Shown one piece after another: positions 14,860-21,271 of a stretch of 21,271 bases of DNA. The stretch lies in NCBI GenBank assembly GCA_036311285.1, contig JAXJQF010000003.1, positions 1 through 21,271 on the forward strand, given 5' to 3'. The notes beneath the pieces were generated by a model that was not told where the DNA came from, made no database searches, and was given only the letters and a program-made list of their open reading frames with translations. The position numbers and the translations under genes are program-made. The first letter of the stretch is position 1; every line of letters begins with the position of its first letter. This stretch comes from JAXJQF01 sp036311285 (GTDB taxonomy: Bacteria > Pseudomonadota > Gammaproteobacteria > Enterobacterales > Succinivibrionaceae).

Positions 14860-14875
14860 TGCAAGTCGTGTGCCA
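14860..14875 (-). promoter_or_regulatory. sigma-54 (RpoN) promoter
   Basis: The minus strand reads TGGCACACGACTTGCA, preceded by TT. This matches the sigma-54 consensus YTGGCAC-R-N4-TTGCW at every defined position, including the invariant GG at -24 and GC at -12 with correct spacing. A chance match of this quality is unlikely in such AT-rich DNA. The predicted start is about position 14849. Confidence 0.85.
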
Positions 14876-15030
14876 AACTTGGTAATAATTTTTATAAAAT
14901 CTTAAAAAATTTTATGTAATAATTTTAAACCCTTGAAAAATAAGCTTTTAAGAGTTTGCTTGAATTGTTAAAGAGTATTTGCTACTCATTTTGTTTATTT
15001 TTAATATACTAAAAATTAATTTTACAGTGT

Positions 15031-15142
15031 TTGCTAATTGCAATAGATTATACAAAATACAAATAATAAGCATTATGCAAAAGTTGATTGATTTTGTGAA
15101 ATGCATATAATTTGCATATTGCATTTATTATGCATTTTGTAA
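15031..15142. promoter_or_regulatory. cluster of five 13-bp dyads upstream of the sigma-54 promoter (enhancer candidate)
   Basis: The sites are TTGCTAATTGCAA (15031-15043), AAGCATTATGCAA (15068-15080), TTGTGAAATGCAT (15094-15106), TTGCATATTGCAT (15112-15124) and ATGCATTTTGTAA (15130-15142). All fit TTGC-N5-GCAA, with zero to two arm mismatches. The last three are spaced 18 bp centre to centre. Distance to the predicted start is about 190-290 bp, normal for a bacterial enhancer-binding protein acting on sigma-54. The form resembles the LuxO site TTGCA-N3-TGCAA. The regulator itself is not in this window. Confidence 0.6.
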
Positions 15143-15233
15143 CATGAGATTTGTTGGAATATAAAGTACTATATTATTTTAAAGCAACCCGATTTATTTT
15201 ACATGTATGACTTTATTTAATGAATCTGTTTTT

Positions 15234-15266
15234 AAAATAATAAGCGTACATCTTGTGTACGCTTAT
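15234..15266 (-). terminator. terminator of the minus-strand gene row
   Basis: ATAAGCGTAC (15240-15249) pairs with GTACGCTTAT (15257-15266); an A-T pair inside the loop extends this to 11 bp. On the minus strand the stem is followed by TATTTT. It lies 62 bp beyond the stop of the ATP-grasp gene. Confidence 0.8.
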
Positions 15267-15327
15267 GTTATTGAAACTGGTTTTATATAATTTGATTTAT
15301 TTTGTTTTTCAGTTCTTTCCCAAGTGC

Positions 15328-16293
15328 TTATACAACTCCAAAATACTTTTTAGAGATTTCCAATCTTTCTTCAACAGGAAGATTAGGGTGTTTTTTAACA
15401 AAAGATTCAATAAAACGAAGTCTTGGTAGCAATCCAACCCCATTTGCTATTTGTATTGCTAGCCCAGGTCTTGCATTAAGTTCTAGCAATAACGGACCAC
15501 GTATCTTATCAAGTACTATATCTGTACCAATATAGCCAAGTTTGGACATGTCGTAGCAACTAGCTGCTATTTTTAATACATCATTCCATAAAGGAACTTT
15601 TAGTTCGTTTAACGGTTTATTTGTATTAGGGTGAATTTGTATTGGTAAATTCTTTTGAACAGCTCTAATTGCTTGTCCTGTTCTTAAGCATAAACCTACA
15701 CCTACAGCACCTTGGTGTAAGTTTGCCTTTCCTTCTGATTCAGCGGTTGATAGACGCATCATTGCCATAACAGGGTAACCTTGGAATACAATTACACGTA
15801 CATCTGGAACACCTTCATAGCTGAAACCTTTAAACACATCATCAAAATTAATAAGATCTTCTATTAAGGCAAAGTCTTGTTTTCCACCTAAAGAGAATAA
15901 TCCTGCTAGTATGTTAGAGATATGTCTTTCTAGGTCAGAAGCATTTAAAACTTGTCCATTAGGTTTGTAATATAAGTTGTTTTCAGATTTGACGATAACA
16001 AGGATGCCTTTACCACCTGAACCATGTGCAGGTTTAATACAAAATCCATTATGTCCTTCAGTAATTTTTGTAATGTTTTTAACATCGTATTGGTGCTTGA
16101 TAGAACCAATAAGATTTGTAGTATTAACATTATTTTTAATTGCTAATTCTTTAGTTAGCAATTTGTTGTCAACTAAAGGATATAATGAACGTTTGTTATA
16201 TCTACCAATGTAATTAACATTACGTTGGTTCATTCCCATTATACCTAATCTATTTAGAGTAAAAGGGGAACAGTATTTGCTGAATAATCCCAT
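15328..16293 (-). CDS. RimK-like ATP-grasp ligase (alpha-L-glutamate ligase-like)
   Basis: 321 residues with ATP-grasp hallmarks: FCIKPAHGSGGKGI (84-97) is the nucleotide-binding Lys and glycine loop, VPDVRVIV (162-169) the central strand, and LLLELNARPG (268-277) the Mg-binding Glu/Asn pair. Start and opening motif (NYIGRYNKRSLYPLVDNKLLTK) match the alpha-L-glutamate ligase-like group that travels with 7TM-transglutaminase proteins (Pfam ATPgrasp_ST type). Members are predicted to join amino acids or peptides with ATP; the substrate is unknown. There is no membrane segment, so it should act in the cytoplasm. The ATG begins 2 bp after the stop of the 7TM gene, with AAGGAG inside the last codons of that gene, so the two are translationally coupled. 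It is the last gene before the terminator. Confidence 0.88.
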   Translation of the reverse strand: MGLFSKYCSPFTLNRLGIMGMNQRNVNYIGRYNKRSLYPLVDNKLLTKELAIKNNVNTTNLIGSIKHQYDVKNITKITEGHNGFCIKPAHGSGGKGILVIVKSENNLYYKPNGQVLNASDLERHISNILAGLFSLGGKQDFALIEDLINFDDVFKGFSYEGVPDVRVIVFQGYPVMAMMRLSTAESEGKANLHQGAVGVGLCLRTGQAIRAVQKNLPIQIHPNTNKPLNELKVPLWNDVLKIAASCYDMSKLGYIGTDIVLDKIRGPLLLELNARPGLAIQIANGVGLLPRLRFIESFVKKHPNLPVEERLEISKKYFGVV

Positions 16294-16295
16294 TT

Positions 16296-17900
16296 TTACT
16301 CCTTGTTTAGATTCTTAGCTTCTTTTTTTAATCTGTCAGCCTCTAATTCTTTACCTTCATTTAATTGAGAAATTTCAGAAGCTAAAGGTTTAAATCTCTT
16401 TAATTCGCTTAAACGATATCCTGTATAGTTACCAACTAGTAGGATGATTGCAAGTATTACAAATTGAAGACCTAAGTAATTAAACGTAAAGTGTTGGATA
16501 GCTTGGTTGTTCATAGCTAAGTATGCAAGAACAGCTACTAATAATGAACCACCACCTTGAATTAATACTTCCTTATAACCTTCTTCTTCCCATAGAATTG
16601 ACATTCTTTCGATTGTCCAAGCTAGAATAATCATTGGGAAGAATGTAATTTTGATGCCGTCAGATAGTCCGATTTCATAAGTGAAGAAGCTTAAGAAACC
16701 TATAATTGCAATAACACATATTATTACCGTCGATATTCGGGCTACTAGCAATAGATTCAAATAAGATAACCATGAACGAATAATTAAGCCAATACCAACG
16801 ATTGAGATAAAGCCAATTAAACCAAGGACTAGATCTGTTTGTAAAAATGCCATTGCTATTAAGATAGGCATGAATGTACCAGAGGTTTTTAAGCCTGCGA
16901 TAATTCTTAAAAGCACAACAATTAAAACACCAATTGGAATTAGCAAAATTGTTTTAAATACAGCTTGTTCTTCAATAGGAAGGTTGTTAACACTAAAGTC
17001 AAAGGTTGATTTATTGTCAGCTTTGTCTGCTTCTTGCTTAAGTTTAAATGCTTTTGAGTCGCTTAAGAAGTTTCTAACTATTGAGAAAGTAACGCGTGAA
17101 TTGGAACCACCTGTAATATCAATTAAAGATTTTGCGCCTCTATCCCAAATGAATAAGTTCTTTGATTTGCTTGGAGCATCTGCTGTTGGATCGAAGATTA
17201 CGTATTCATTTTTTTCATCAAATACCGCAATATATGGATCTAATTTAAGGTTACGTCTACCATCTTCTAAGTTTAGAGCTTTTATTTTTTTGGCAGAGAT
17301 GTTTGCTAAGTTTAAGCATGCAACAACGATATCTACTTTACTCATAGATTCTTGTAAAAGTTCGTAGTTTTGGTCTTGTTTCTTTAATTCATTAAAGATT
17401 TCTCTTGTTAGAGAGAATGCATCACTACTTTTTTTGTAAGCTTCATTTTTAATGTTTTTTAAAGCAGTTAATTGAGGTTCAGGTATTACTAGGTCAGGAA
17501 TACTAGGAACAACCATCATTGATTGAGAAAAATTCTCATCAGCAAGCATTTCTAATCGATAATATAAAACTTGAGGACCTACGGCGTGTCTTTTTGTCCA
17601 TACAGCATGAATGTTTCCTTTGTTGTCATCTGTATATGTGTAACCATAGTCTGGACTAGCAGTAGTTTCGTTTACTATTTTAAAACCTGGTTGAGATTCA
17701 GGTAATACTAATGAAACTTTAACAGGTTTGTTTATGTCTTCATCAGCGTCAAAGCTAATTTTTGCTTCAATTTCCCATGCTACGTTTTTGTCACTAGGGA
17801 ACCATGGTATGTGATTATATTCATGCTGTAAAACGATTAAAGCAATACCTGTTAGAAATAACAATGCAACAACTAGGTAATAAACTCCACGACGAACCAT
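16296..17900 (-). CDS. inactive transglutaminase-like domain fused to a 7TM domain
   Basis: 534 residues. One membrane segment (about 5-25) is followed by a periplasmic part to about residue 315, and then about seven membrane spans (about 315-505) beginning TILLIPIGVLIVVLLRIIAGLKT. The order matches the 'inactive transglutaminase fused to 7 transmembrane helices' family (Pfam PF14400/PF14402). No Cys-His-Asp triad is evident in the periplasmic part, as expected from the family name. The C-terminus is a charged cytoplasmic helix (SQLNEGKELEADRLKKEAK). In other Proteobacteria this protein is regularly encoded between a RimB-type protease and an ATP-grasp ligase, as here, suggesting it links a periplasmic peptide-handling step with a cytoplasmic ligase. 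AGAGAG lies upstream of the ATG. Confidence 0.87.
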   Translation of the reverse strand: MVRRGVYYLVVALLFLTGIALIVLQHEYNHIPWFPSDKNVAWEIEAKISFDADEDINKPVKVSLVLPESQPGFKIVNETTASPDYGYTYTDDNKGNIHAVWTKRHAVGPQVLYYRLEMLADENFSQSMMVVPSIPDLVIPEPQLTALKNIKNEAYKKSSDAFSLTREIFNELKKQDQNYELLQESMSKVDIVVACLNLANISAKKIKALNLEDGRRNLKLDPYIAVFDEKNEYVIFDPTADAPSKSKNLFIWDRGAKSLIDITGGSNSRVTFSIVRNFLSDSKAFKLKQEADKADNKSTFDFSVNNLPIEEQAVFKTILLIPIGVLIVVLLRIIAGLKTSGTFMPILIAMAFLQTDLVLGLIGFISIVGIGLIIRSWLSYLNLLLVARISTVIICVIAIIGFLSFFTYEIGLSDGIKITFFPMIILAWTIERMSILWEEEGYKEVLIQGGGSLLVAVLAYLAMNNQAIQHFTFNYLGLQFVILAIILLVGNYTGYRLSELKRFKPLASEISQLNEGKELEADRLKKEAKNLNKE

Positions 17901-17942
17901 ATTTTATATCTCTCTAATTTTCTTGATGTTTTTATTTAACTA

Positions 17943-17982
17943 TTAAAAATATAAATCCTTGTTGTGTTACCAACAAAGATTT
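17943..17982 (-). terminator. internal terminator/attenuator between protease and 7TM genes
   Basis: In the 94-bp gap the minus strand forms a 12-bp stem (AAATCTTTGTTG, 17982-17971, with CAACAAGGATTT, 17964-17953; one G-U) around GTAACA, followed by ATATTTTTAATAG. Pairing is complete only on the minus strand. It would lower expression of the two distal genes relative to cmoAB and the protease gene. Confidence 0.65.
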
Positions 17983-17994
17983 ACGTTGTTTCAA

Positions 17995-19023
17995 TTATTT
18001 TTCAGACTTTGTTGTTTCTTTTGAAGTCTTTGTTTCTTTTTTCTTAGAGGTTTTTGCTTTTTCAGACTTTACACTTATTGTTGTTGTGTTTGAAACATTT
18101 TCGTTTAAGTCTTTTTTCTTTGCTTGGATTACTTTTTCGGTTTGAGTATCCTTGTCTTTTACAACATCTCTACTATTTGGTATAAACTTGTTATCCTTGT
18201 CTATTTTTAATCCACCGATTGAGTTTCTGTTTACAAGCTTGCCTTGTACATGCTTTTTAGATACATCAACGATTGCTATGTCTTTAATAAACTCTCTACC
18301 AATAAGTAGGGCGTATTGCATGTTACTTCTATCTGTTAGTGAGAAGCTAGAAGAACCTGCGTAGTTACCAATTTTAAATGATAATTTAACTACAGGGCGC
18401 TCAATTACTTCACCATTTGTGCTAGCTTGTTTGATTCTAGCGTATCTAACTAATGGAGCCTCAACTGTAATTGAGTTTTTGTTGTTTAGAGGGATGTTGA
18501 AGCGATACCACTTCTTTCCATCTCTTTCAAATAGTTCAATGTCTGTTGCGCTGATTGATGAAACGCTAGCACCACTATCAATTCTACTTTCAAAGCTAAT
18601 GTCGGCTTCACGGATATAAATCCACTCAACTTCACCAAGAATCATCTTGCCGTCAGAAATTTTTGTATTTTGATCTACTACATTTAACATTTGAGGTTTC
18701 TCTTCTGTTAATGAATTATTCTTTTTCTTTAATTGCTTAGTAATATTAGATAATTCAGAGTTTTGTTCTTCTAATAACTTGGTTGTTTTATCTAGCATTG
18801 TTAAACATGTATTTAATGTTTTTTCATTGTTTGTTGCAACGCTATTGAGTTTTGTATCTAAACTGTTAATGTTATCAGCAACGTTGTTTAATGAAGTTTT
18901 GTGCTCTTCTAAATTAGAAACAACAACAGGAGCAAGGTCTACTTTTTCTTCGGTAGTGCTGTTACACCCAGACATTGCAGAAAGGCATATTGCTAATGTT
19001 AATGTTTTAAATATTTTGTTCAT
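17995..19023 (-). CDS. RimB-family retropepsin-like protease as a lipoprotein with coiled coil
   Basis: 342 residues. MNKIFKTLTLAICLSAMSGC is a lipoprotein signal with the lipidated Cys at 20; Asn follows it, so outer-membrane sorting is expected. Residues about 35-105 form a coiled coil reminiscent of Lpp-type helices. Residues about 127-263 are the 'ATP-dependent zinc protease' domain (Pfam PF05618, retropepsin fold): active-site DSGA (149-152), and LLIGREFI (239-246) as the second conserved strand. Residues about 285-342 are a Lys/Thr/Ser-rich tail. Family members are often only about 150-180 residues, so both extensions are unusual. I chose the ATG at 19023, with AAGGA upstream, over an ATG 20 codons earlier that overlaps cmoB and would spoil the signal peptide. 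It begins 4 bp after the cmoB stop. Confidence 0.85.
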   Translation of the reverse strand: MNKIFKTLTLAICLSAMSGCNSTTEEKVDLAPVVVSNLEEHKTSLNNVADNINSLDTKLNSVATNNEKTLNTCLTMLDKTTKLLEEQNSELSNITKQLKKKNNSLTEEKPQMLNVVDQNTKISDGKMILGEVEWIYIREADISFESRIDSGASVSSISATDIELFERDGKKWYRFNIPLNNKNSITVEAPLVRYARIKQASTNGEVIERPVVKLSFKIGNYAGSSSFSLTDRSNMQYALLIGREFIKDIAIVDVSKKHVQGKLVNRNSIGGLKIDKDNKFIPNSRDVVKDKDTQTEKVIQAKKKDLNENVSNTTTISVKSEKAKTSKKKETKTSKETTKSEK

Positions 19024-19027
19024 TTTT

Positions 19028-20020
19028 TTATCCTTTTTTATGAGCAATAAATACAGCTCTTGTAGGGGCTTGGTAGCCTTCAATTGTCTTTGTTGGATCG
19101 GTTGGATCTAAAAAGTCTTCCAACGATTCTGTTATCATAAGCTCGGTCTTTCTTTGTTCTTCGGTAGTTGTCATTTCGACACTTACAACTCTAACATCAA
19201 CAAAACCACATCTTTTTAATAAATTTTCTAATGCTTTGGTTGATGGAATATACCACACATTAGGCATCTTTGCATATCTGTCCTTTGGTATTAGTACTGT
19301 ATTTTCATCACCATCTACAACTAATGTTTCAAGGACAAGCTCTCCTTTAGGCTTTAATTGAGCTTGTAATTGATATAGATGGTCAATAGGGCTTCTTCTA
19401 TGGTATAAAACCCCCATTGAGAATACTGTATCAAATGCTTGTAATGCAGGAAGTTGTTCAATACCTAAAGGTAGTAAAGTTATATTATCTTTTATGTTGT
19501 TGTTAAATGAACGTTTTAATAGTTCAAATTGAGCAACGAACAAAGCACATGGGTCGATACCTATTACTTGTTTAGCACCTTCTCCCATCATGCGCCACAT
19601 ATGATATCCATTACCACATCCTACATCTAAAATTGTTCTATCTTTTAAAGGAGTGATAAATTCTAATAATCTATCCCATTTTTTAAAGCTTCTCCATTCA
19701 GATTCGATGGTTTGTCCAAAGAACTTAAATGGACCTTTTCTCCATGGCATGTATTCTTTAAAAAGGTTATTAAGCATCTCTGCTTGACGTGGGCTGATTT
19801 CATCTTCTTTACCAACTGTTACATAGTCAGTGCAAAAATCATAAGATGATGATGAAATTGACGCAGTTCTTTCTAATACCTTTATATATTTTTTAAATTC
19901 GTCACCTTCTTTTGAGCTCAAAAACTCTTCTAGTTGCGAAGGTAAACATTTTAACCATGCATCTAGCTTATCTTTAGTTGCTATGTTTGCTAAAAAACTA
20001 TTCCATGGAGCGTATAACAT
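19028..20020 (-). CDS. cmoB: tRNA U34 carboxymethyltransferase CmoB
   Basis: It transfers the carboxymethyl group of carboxy-S-adenosylmethionine to 5-hydroxyuridine at tRNA position 34, giving cmo5U and wider wobble reading. 330 residues (E. coli about 323). Landmarks: PWRKGPFKFFG (92-102), the SAM-binding LDVGCGNGYHMWRM (131-144), IGIDPCALFVAQFE, LLPLGIEQLPAL, FSMGVLYHRRSP and ETLVVDGDENTVL. The C-terminus FLDPTDPTKTIEGY also matches. It begins 8 bp after the cmoA stop with AAGAGG in the gap. Confidence 0.97.
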   Translation of the reverse strand: MLYAPWNSFLANIATKDKLDAWLKCLPSQLEEFLSSKEGDEFKKYIKVLERTASISSSSYDFCTDYVTVGKEDEISPRQAEMLNNLFKEYMPWRKGPFKFFGQTIESEWRSFKKWDRLLEFITPLKDRTILDVGCGNGYHMWRMMGEGAKQVIGIDPCALFVAQFELLKRSFNNNIKDNITLLPLGIEQLPALQAFDTVFSMGVLYHRRSPIDHLYQLQAQLKPKGELVLETLVVDGDENTVLIPKDRYAKMPNVWYIPSTKALENLLKRCGFVDVRVVSVEMTTTEEQRKTELMITESLEDFLDPTDPTKTIEGYQAPTRAVFIAHKKG

Positions 20021-20028
20021 AAAACCTC

Positions 20029-20757
20029 TTATTTAATCGCTATAATAGAACCAAAGTTTAAGCATTGGAACCATACTTCACTATGTTTAAAGCCTACAGC
20101 ACTTAATCTGTTTTTATGCTCTTGTACGGTATCAGATATAAGTACATTTTCAATTGAACTTCTTTTTTGACTAATTTCTAGCTCGCTATAGCCATTTGCT
20201 CTTTTGAAATCTAAATGAAGTTCATCCATAGTGTTTTGTATAACTTGATCTTCAAATTTAAATTTTTCACTTAATACTAATATTCCACCAGGATTTAATG
20301 CATCATAAATCTTTTGAACAAGGGAATGTCTTTCGTTAGGAGTGATAAATTGTAGTACAAAATTAAGTACTACTATAGAAGCATTTGATAATTCACATTT
20401 AGTGATGTCATTTAATTGGATTGATGTTTTAACATCACTCTTATATGCGTTAATTATATTTTGAGCTCTGCTTACCATTGCTTCGGAGTTGTCTATTCCT
20501 ATAACATGGCAATTACTTGGAGCGTGATTACGCATTTCTAATGTACAAGCTCCTAAGCTGCATCCTAAGTCATAAAGATTAGTATTATTTTTAGCATACT
20601 TCTCTGTAAGCATACCTATTGTTTGTACTATATTTGAGTATCCTGGAACAGAACGTTTGATCATGTCGGGAAAAACGTTGGCTACGGTTTCATCAAATCT
20701 AAAATCACCGAGTTGTGCTCTTGGTACTGCAAAAATGTTATCTTTGTTTGAATGCAT
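20029..20757 (-). CDS. cmoA: carboxy-S-adenosyl-L-methionine synthase CmoA
   Basis: It makes carboxy-SAM from SAM and prephenate for CmoB. 242 residues (E. coli 247). Landmarks: DETVANVFPDMIKRSVPGY (22-40), the SAM motif LYDLGCSLGACTLEMR (61-76), VIGIDNSEAMV (85-95), VLNFVLQF and LVLSEKF. It is the first gene of the minus-strand row and has its own promoter. The unmodified start ATG is preceded by AGGA. Confidence 0.97.
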   Translation of the reverse strand: MHSNKDNIFAVPRAQLGDFRFDETVANVFPDMIKRSVPGYSNIVQTIGMLTEKYAKNNTNLYDLGCSLGACTLEMRNHAPSNCHVIGIDNSEAMVSRAQNIINAYKSDVKTSIQLNDITKCELSNASIVVLNFVLQFITPNERHSLVQKIYDALNPGGILVLSEKFKFEDQVIQNTMDELHLDFKRANGYSELEISQKRSSIENVLISDTVQEHKNRLSAVGFKHSEVWFQCLNFGSIIAIK

Positions 20758-20781
20758 ATTAAATCCTATATAATTTCGCTA

Positions 20782-20790
20782 ATTATACCA
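20782..20790 (-). promoter_or_regulatory. extended -10 promoter of cmoA
   Basis: The minus strand reads TGGTATAAT, an extended -10 (TG-n-TATAAT). The hexamer 17 bp upstream is ATGAAA, a 4-of-6 match to the -35 consensus. Predicted start near 20775, giving a leader of about 18 bases. Confidence 0.65.
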
Positions 20791-21028
20791 AATTATCAGT
20801 ATATTTTCATAAAACACTTTAAATTTTATTTCTTATCATTTGATATATAGAAATGTGTAATATTATTAGTAATATTAGTGAACATATAAAAGAGACTTTT
20901 TTATTTTCTAAACAGTTAAGATTTGTTTAAATGTTATGCTTAAAATCCCTTATTAGAATCTTTTTAATGGAAATGTTAAAGTTTTTTAATTCTAGTTCGT
21001 TATATGGTTATAAGACAGACAAACGCGC
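20791..21028. other. intergenic region between divergent cmoA and flagellin genes
   Basis: AT-rich sequence between the two divergent promoters. No ORF or structured RNA is seen. A short direct repeat TAATATTA is present near 20860-20880. Confidence 0.5.
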
Positions 21029-21055
21029 TAAATACAAAGATGAATAACATGATAA
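21029..21055 (+). promoter_or_regulatory. sigma-28 (FliA) flagellar promoter
   Basis: TAAA (21029-21032), 15 bp, then CATGATAA (21048-21055), against the FliA consensus TAAA-N15-GCCGATAA. Spacing is exact and the GATAA core is kept. Start expected near 21062, leaving a leader of about 40 bases before the flagellin ATG. Confidence 0.8.
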
Positions 21056-21101
21056 AACTTCTCTTTTATTTAGCCTAAAGACAAAGATAGAGAGGTCCAT
21101 C

Positions 21102-21271
21102 ATGGCTTTATATGTAAATACAAATATCAGTTCTAAGAACGCTCAACGTATGTTGGCTAATTCAACCAATTCTTTAGACACTTCATACAAGAGATTAGCT
21201 TCAGGTTTACGTATTAACAGTGCAAAAGATGACGCAGCAGGTTTACAAATTTCTAACCGTTTAACATCTCA
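21102..21271 (+). CDS. fliC: flagellin, 3'-truncated by window edge
   Basis: The first 56 codons of a flagellin, the filament subunit. MALYVNTNISSKNAQRML begins the N-terminal D0 helix; SLDTSYKRLASGLRINSAKDDAAG and LQISNRL are the conserved D0/D1 stretch recognised across bacterial flagellins. AGAGGT lies five bases before the ATG, and a sigma-28 promoter precedes the gene, as expected for a late flagellar gene. The variable central domain and C-terminus lie outside the window. The symbol is by family; the organism may have several flagellin paralogues. Confidence 0.95.
   Translation, partial: MALYVNTNISSKNAQRMLANSTNSLDTSYKRLASGLRINSAKDDAAGLQISNRLTS

Noticed and set aside
14782..14875. Direct assignment of the small RNA to the Vibrio Qrr family
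   Set aside because: Promoter type and upstream dyads match the Qrr arrangement, but the RNA sequence (68 nt, beginning UGAUCAG) lacks the conserved Qrr core and is shorter. Only the architecture is comparable.
16870..17367. Open frame on the plus strand opposite the 7TM gene
   Set aside because: It is antisense to a well-recognised membrane protein, lacks a ribosome-binding site, and its translation resembles no protein. Similar antisense frames opposite thiC, thiDE, the ATP-grasp and the lipoprotein genes were dropped for the same reason.
1..21271. CRISPR array, tRNA or rRNA genes, prophage or toxin-antitoxin pair
   Set aside because: No regularly spaced direct repeats, no tRNA arms or CCA ends, no rRNA stretches and no phage or toxin-antitoxin genes were recognised on either strand.

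Overview
This is an AT-rich bacterial chromosome segment. Its gene content and protein sequences point to the Gammaproteobacteria. The thrS-infC-rpmI-rplT block, with an ATT start for infC, the ThiE domain and CmoA/CmoB all read very like their enterobacterial counterparts. Low GC, a single-polypeptide ThiD-ThiE, and flagellin next to cmoAB would suit a Succinivibrionaceae/Aeromonadales-type host. That placement is inference.

Layout. Positions 1-837 hold the 3' end of an AAA-ATPase-like/PD-(D/E)XK nuclease gene. It is followed by a decayed, internally deleted ISL3-type transposase (about 1072-1579) and a minus-strand multi-pass membrane protein of unknown function, with a near-perfect CRP-type site upstream. 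Next comes a complete thiamin operon on the plus strand: TPP riboswitch, thiC, thiDE fusion, thiF, thiS, thiG, thiH, then a strong terminator. It makes and joins both halves of thiamin phosphate. After it comes thrS-infC-rpmI-rplT, closed by a terminator. A Sel1-repeat protein and a small exported protein follow, also closed by a terminator.

From 14552 to 15327 there is no protein gene, but the stretch is not empty. On the minus strand it carries a full-consensus sigma-54 promoter (TGGCAC-N5-TTGCA, 14860-14875). About 60 bases downstream is a Rho-independent terminator. Between 190 and 290 bp upstream lies a cluster of five imperfect 13-bp dyads of the form TTGC-N5-GCAA. This looks like an enhancer-driven, RpoN-dependent small RNA of about 68 nt. 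Its architecture recalls the Vibrio Qrr RNAs (LuxO sites plus sigma-54), but the RNA sequence does not resemble them. It is the best candidate here for something undescribed.

The right part is a minus-strand gene row. cmoA and cmoB perform the two-step tRNA U34 carboxymethoxy modification. They run directly into a three-gene set: a retropepsin-like RimB-family protease remodelled as a lipoprotein with a coiled coil, an inactive transglutaminase fused to a 7TM domain, and a RimK-like ATP-grasp ligase. This set resembles a predicted peptide-ligation/proteolysis system of unknown substrate. The window ends in the first 170 bases of a flagellin gene on the plus strand, behind a sigma-28 promoter.
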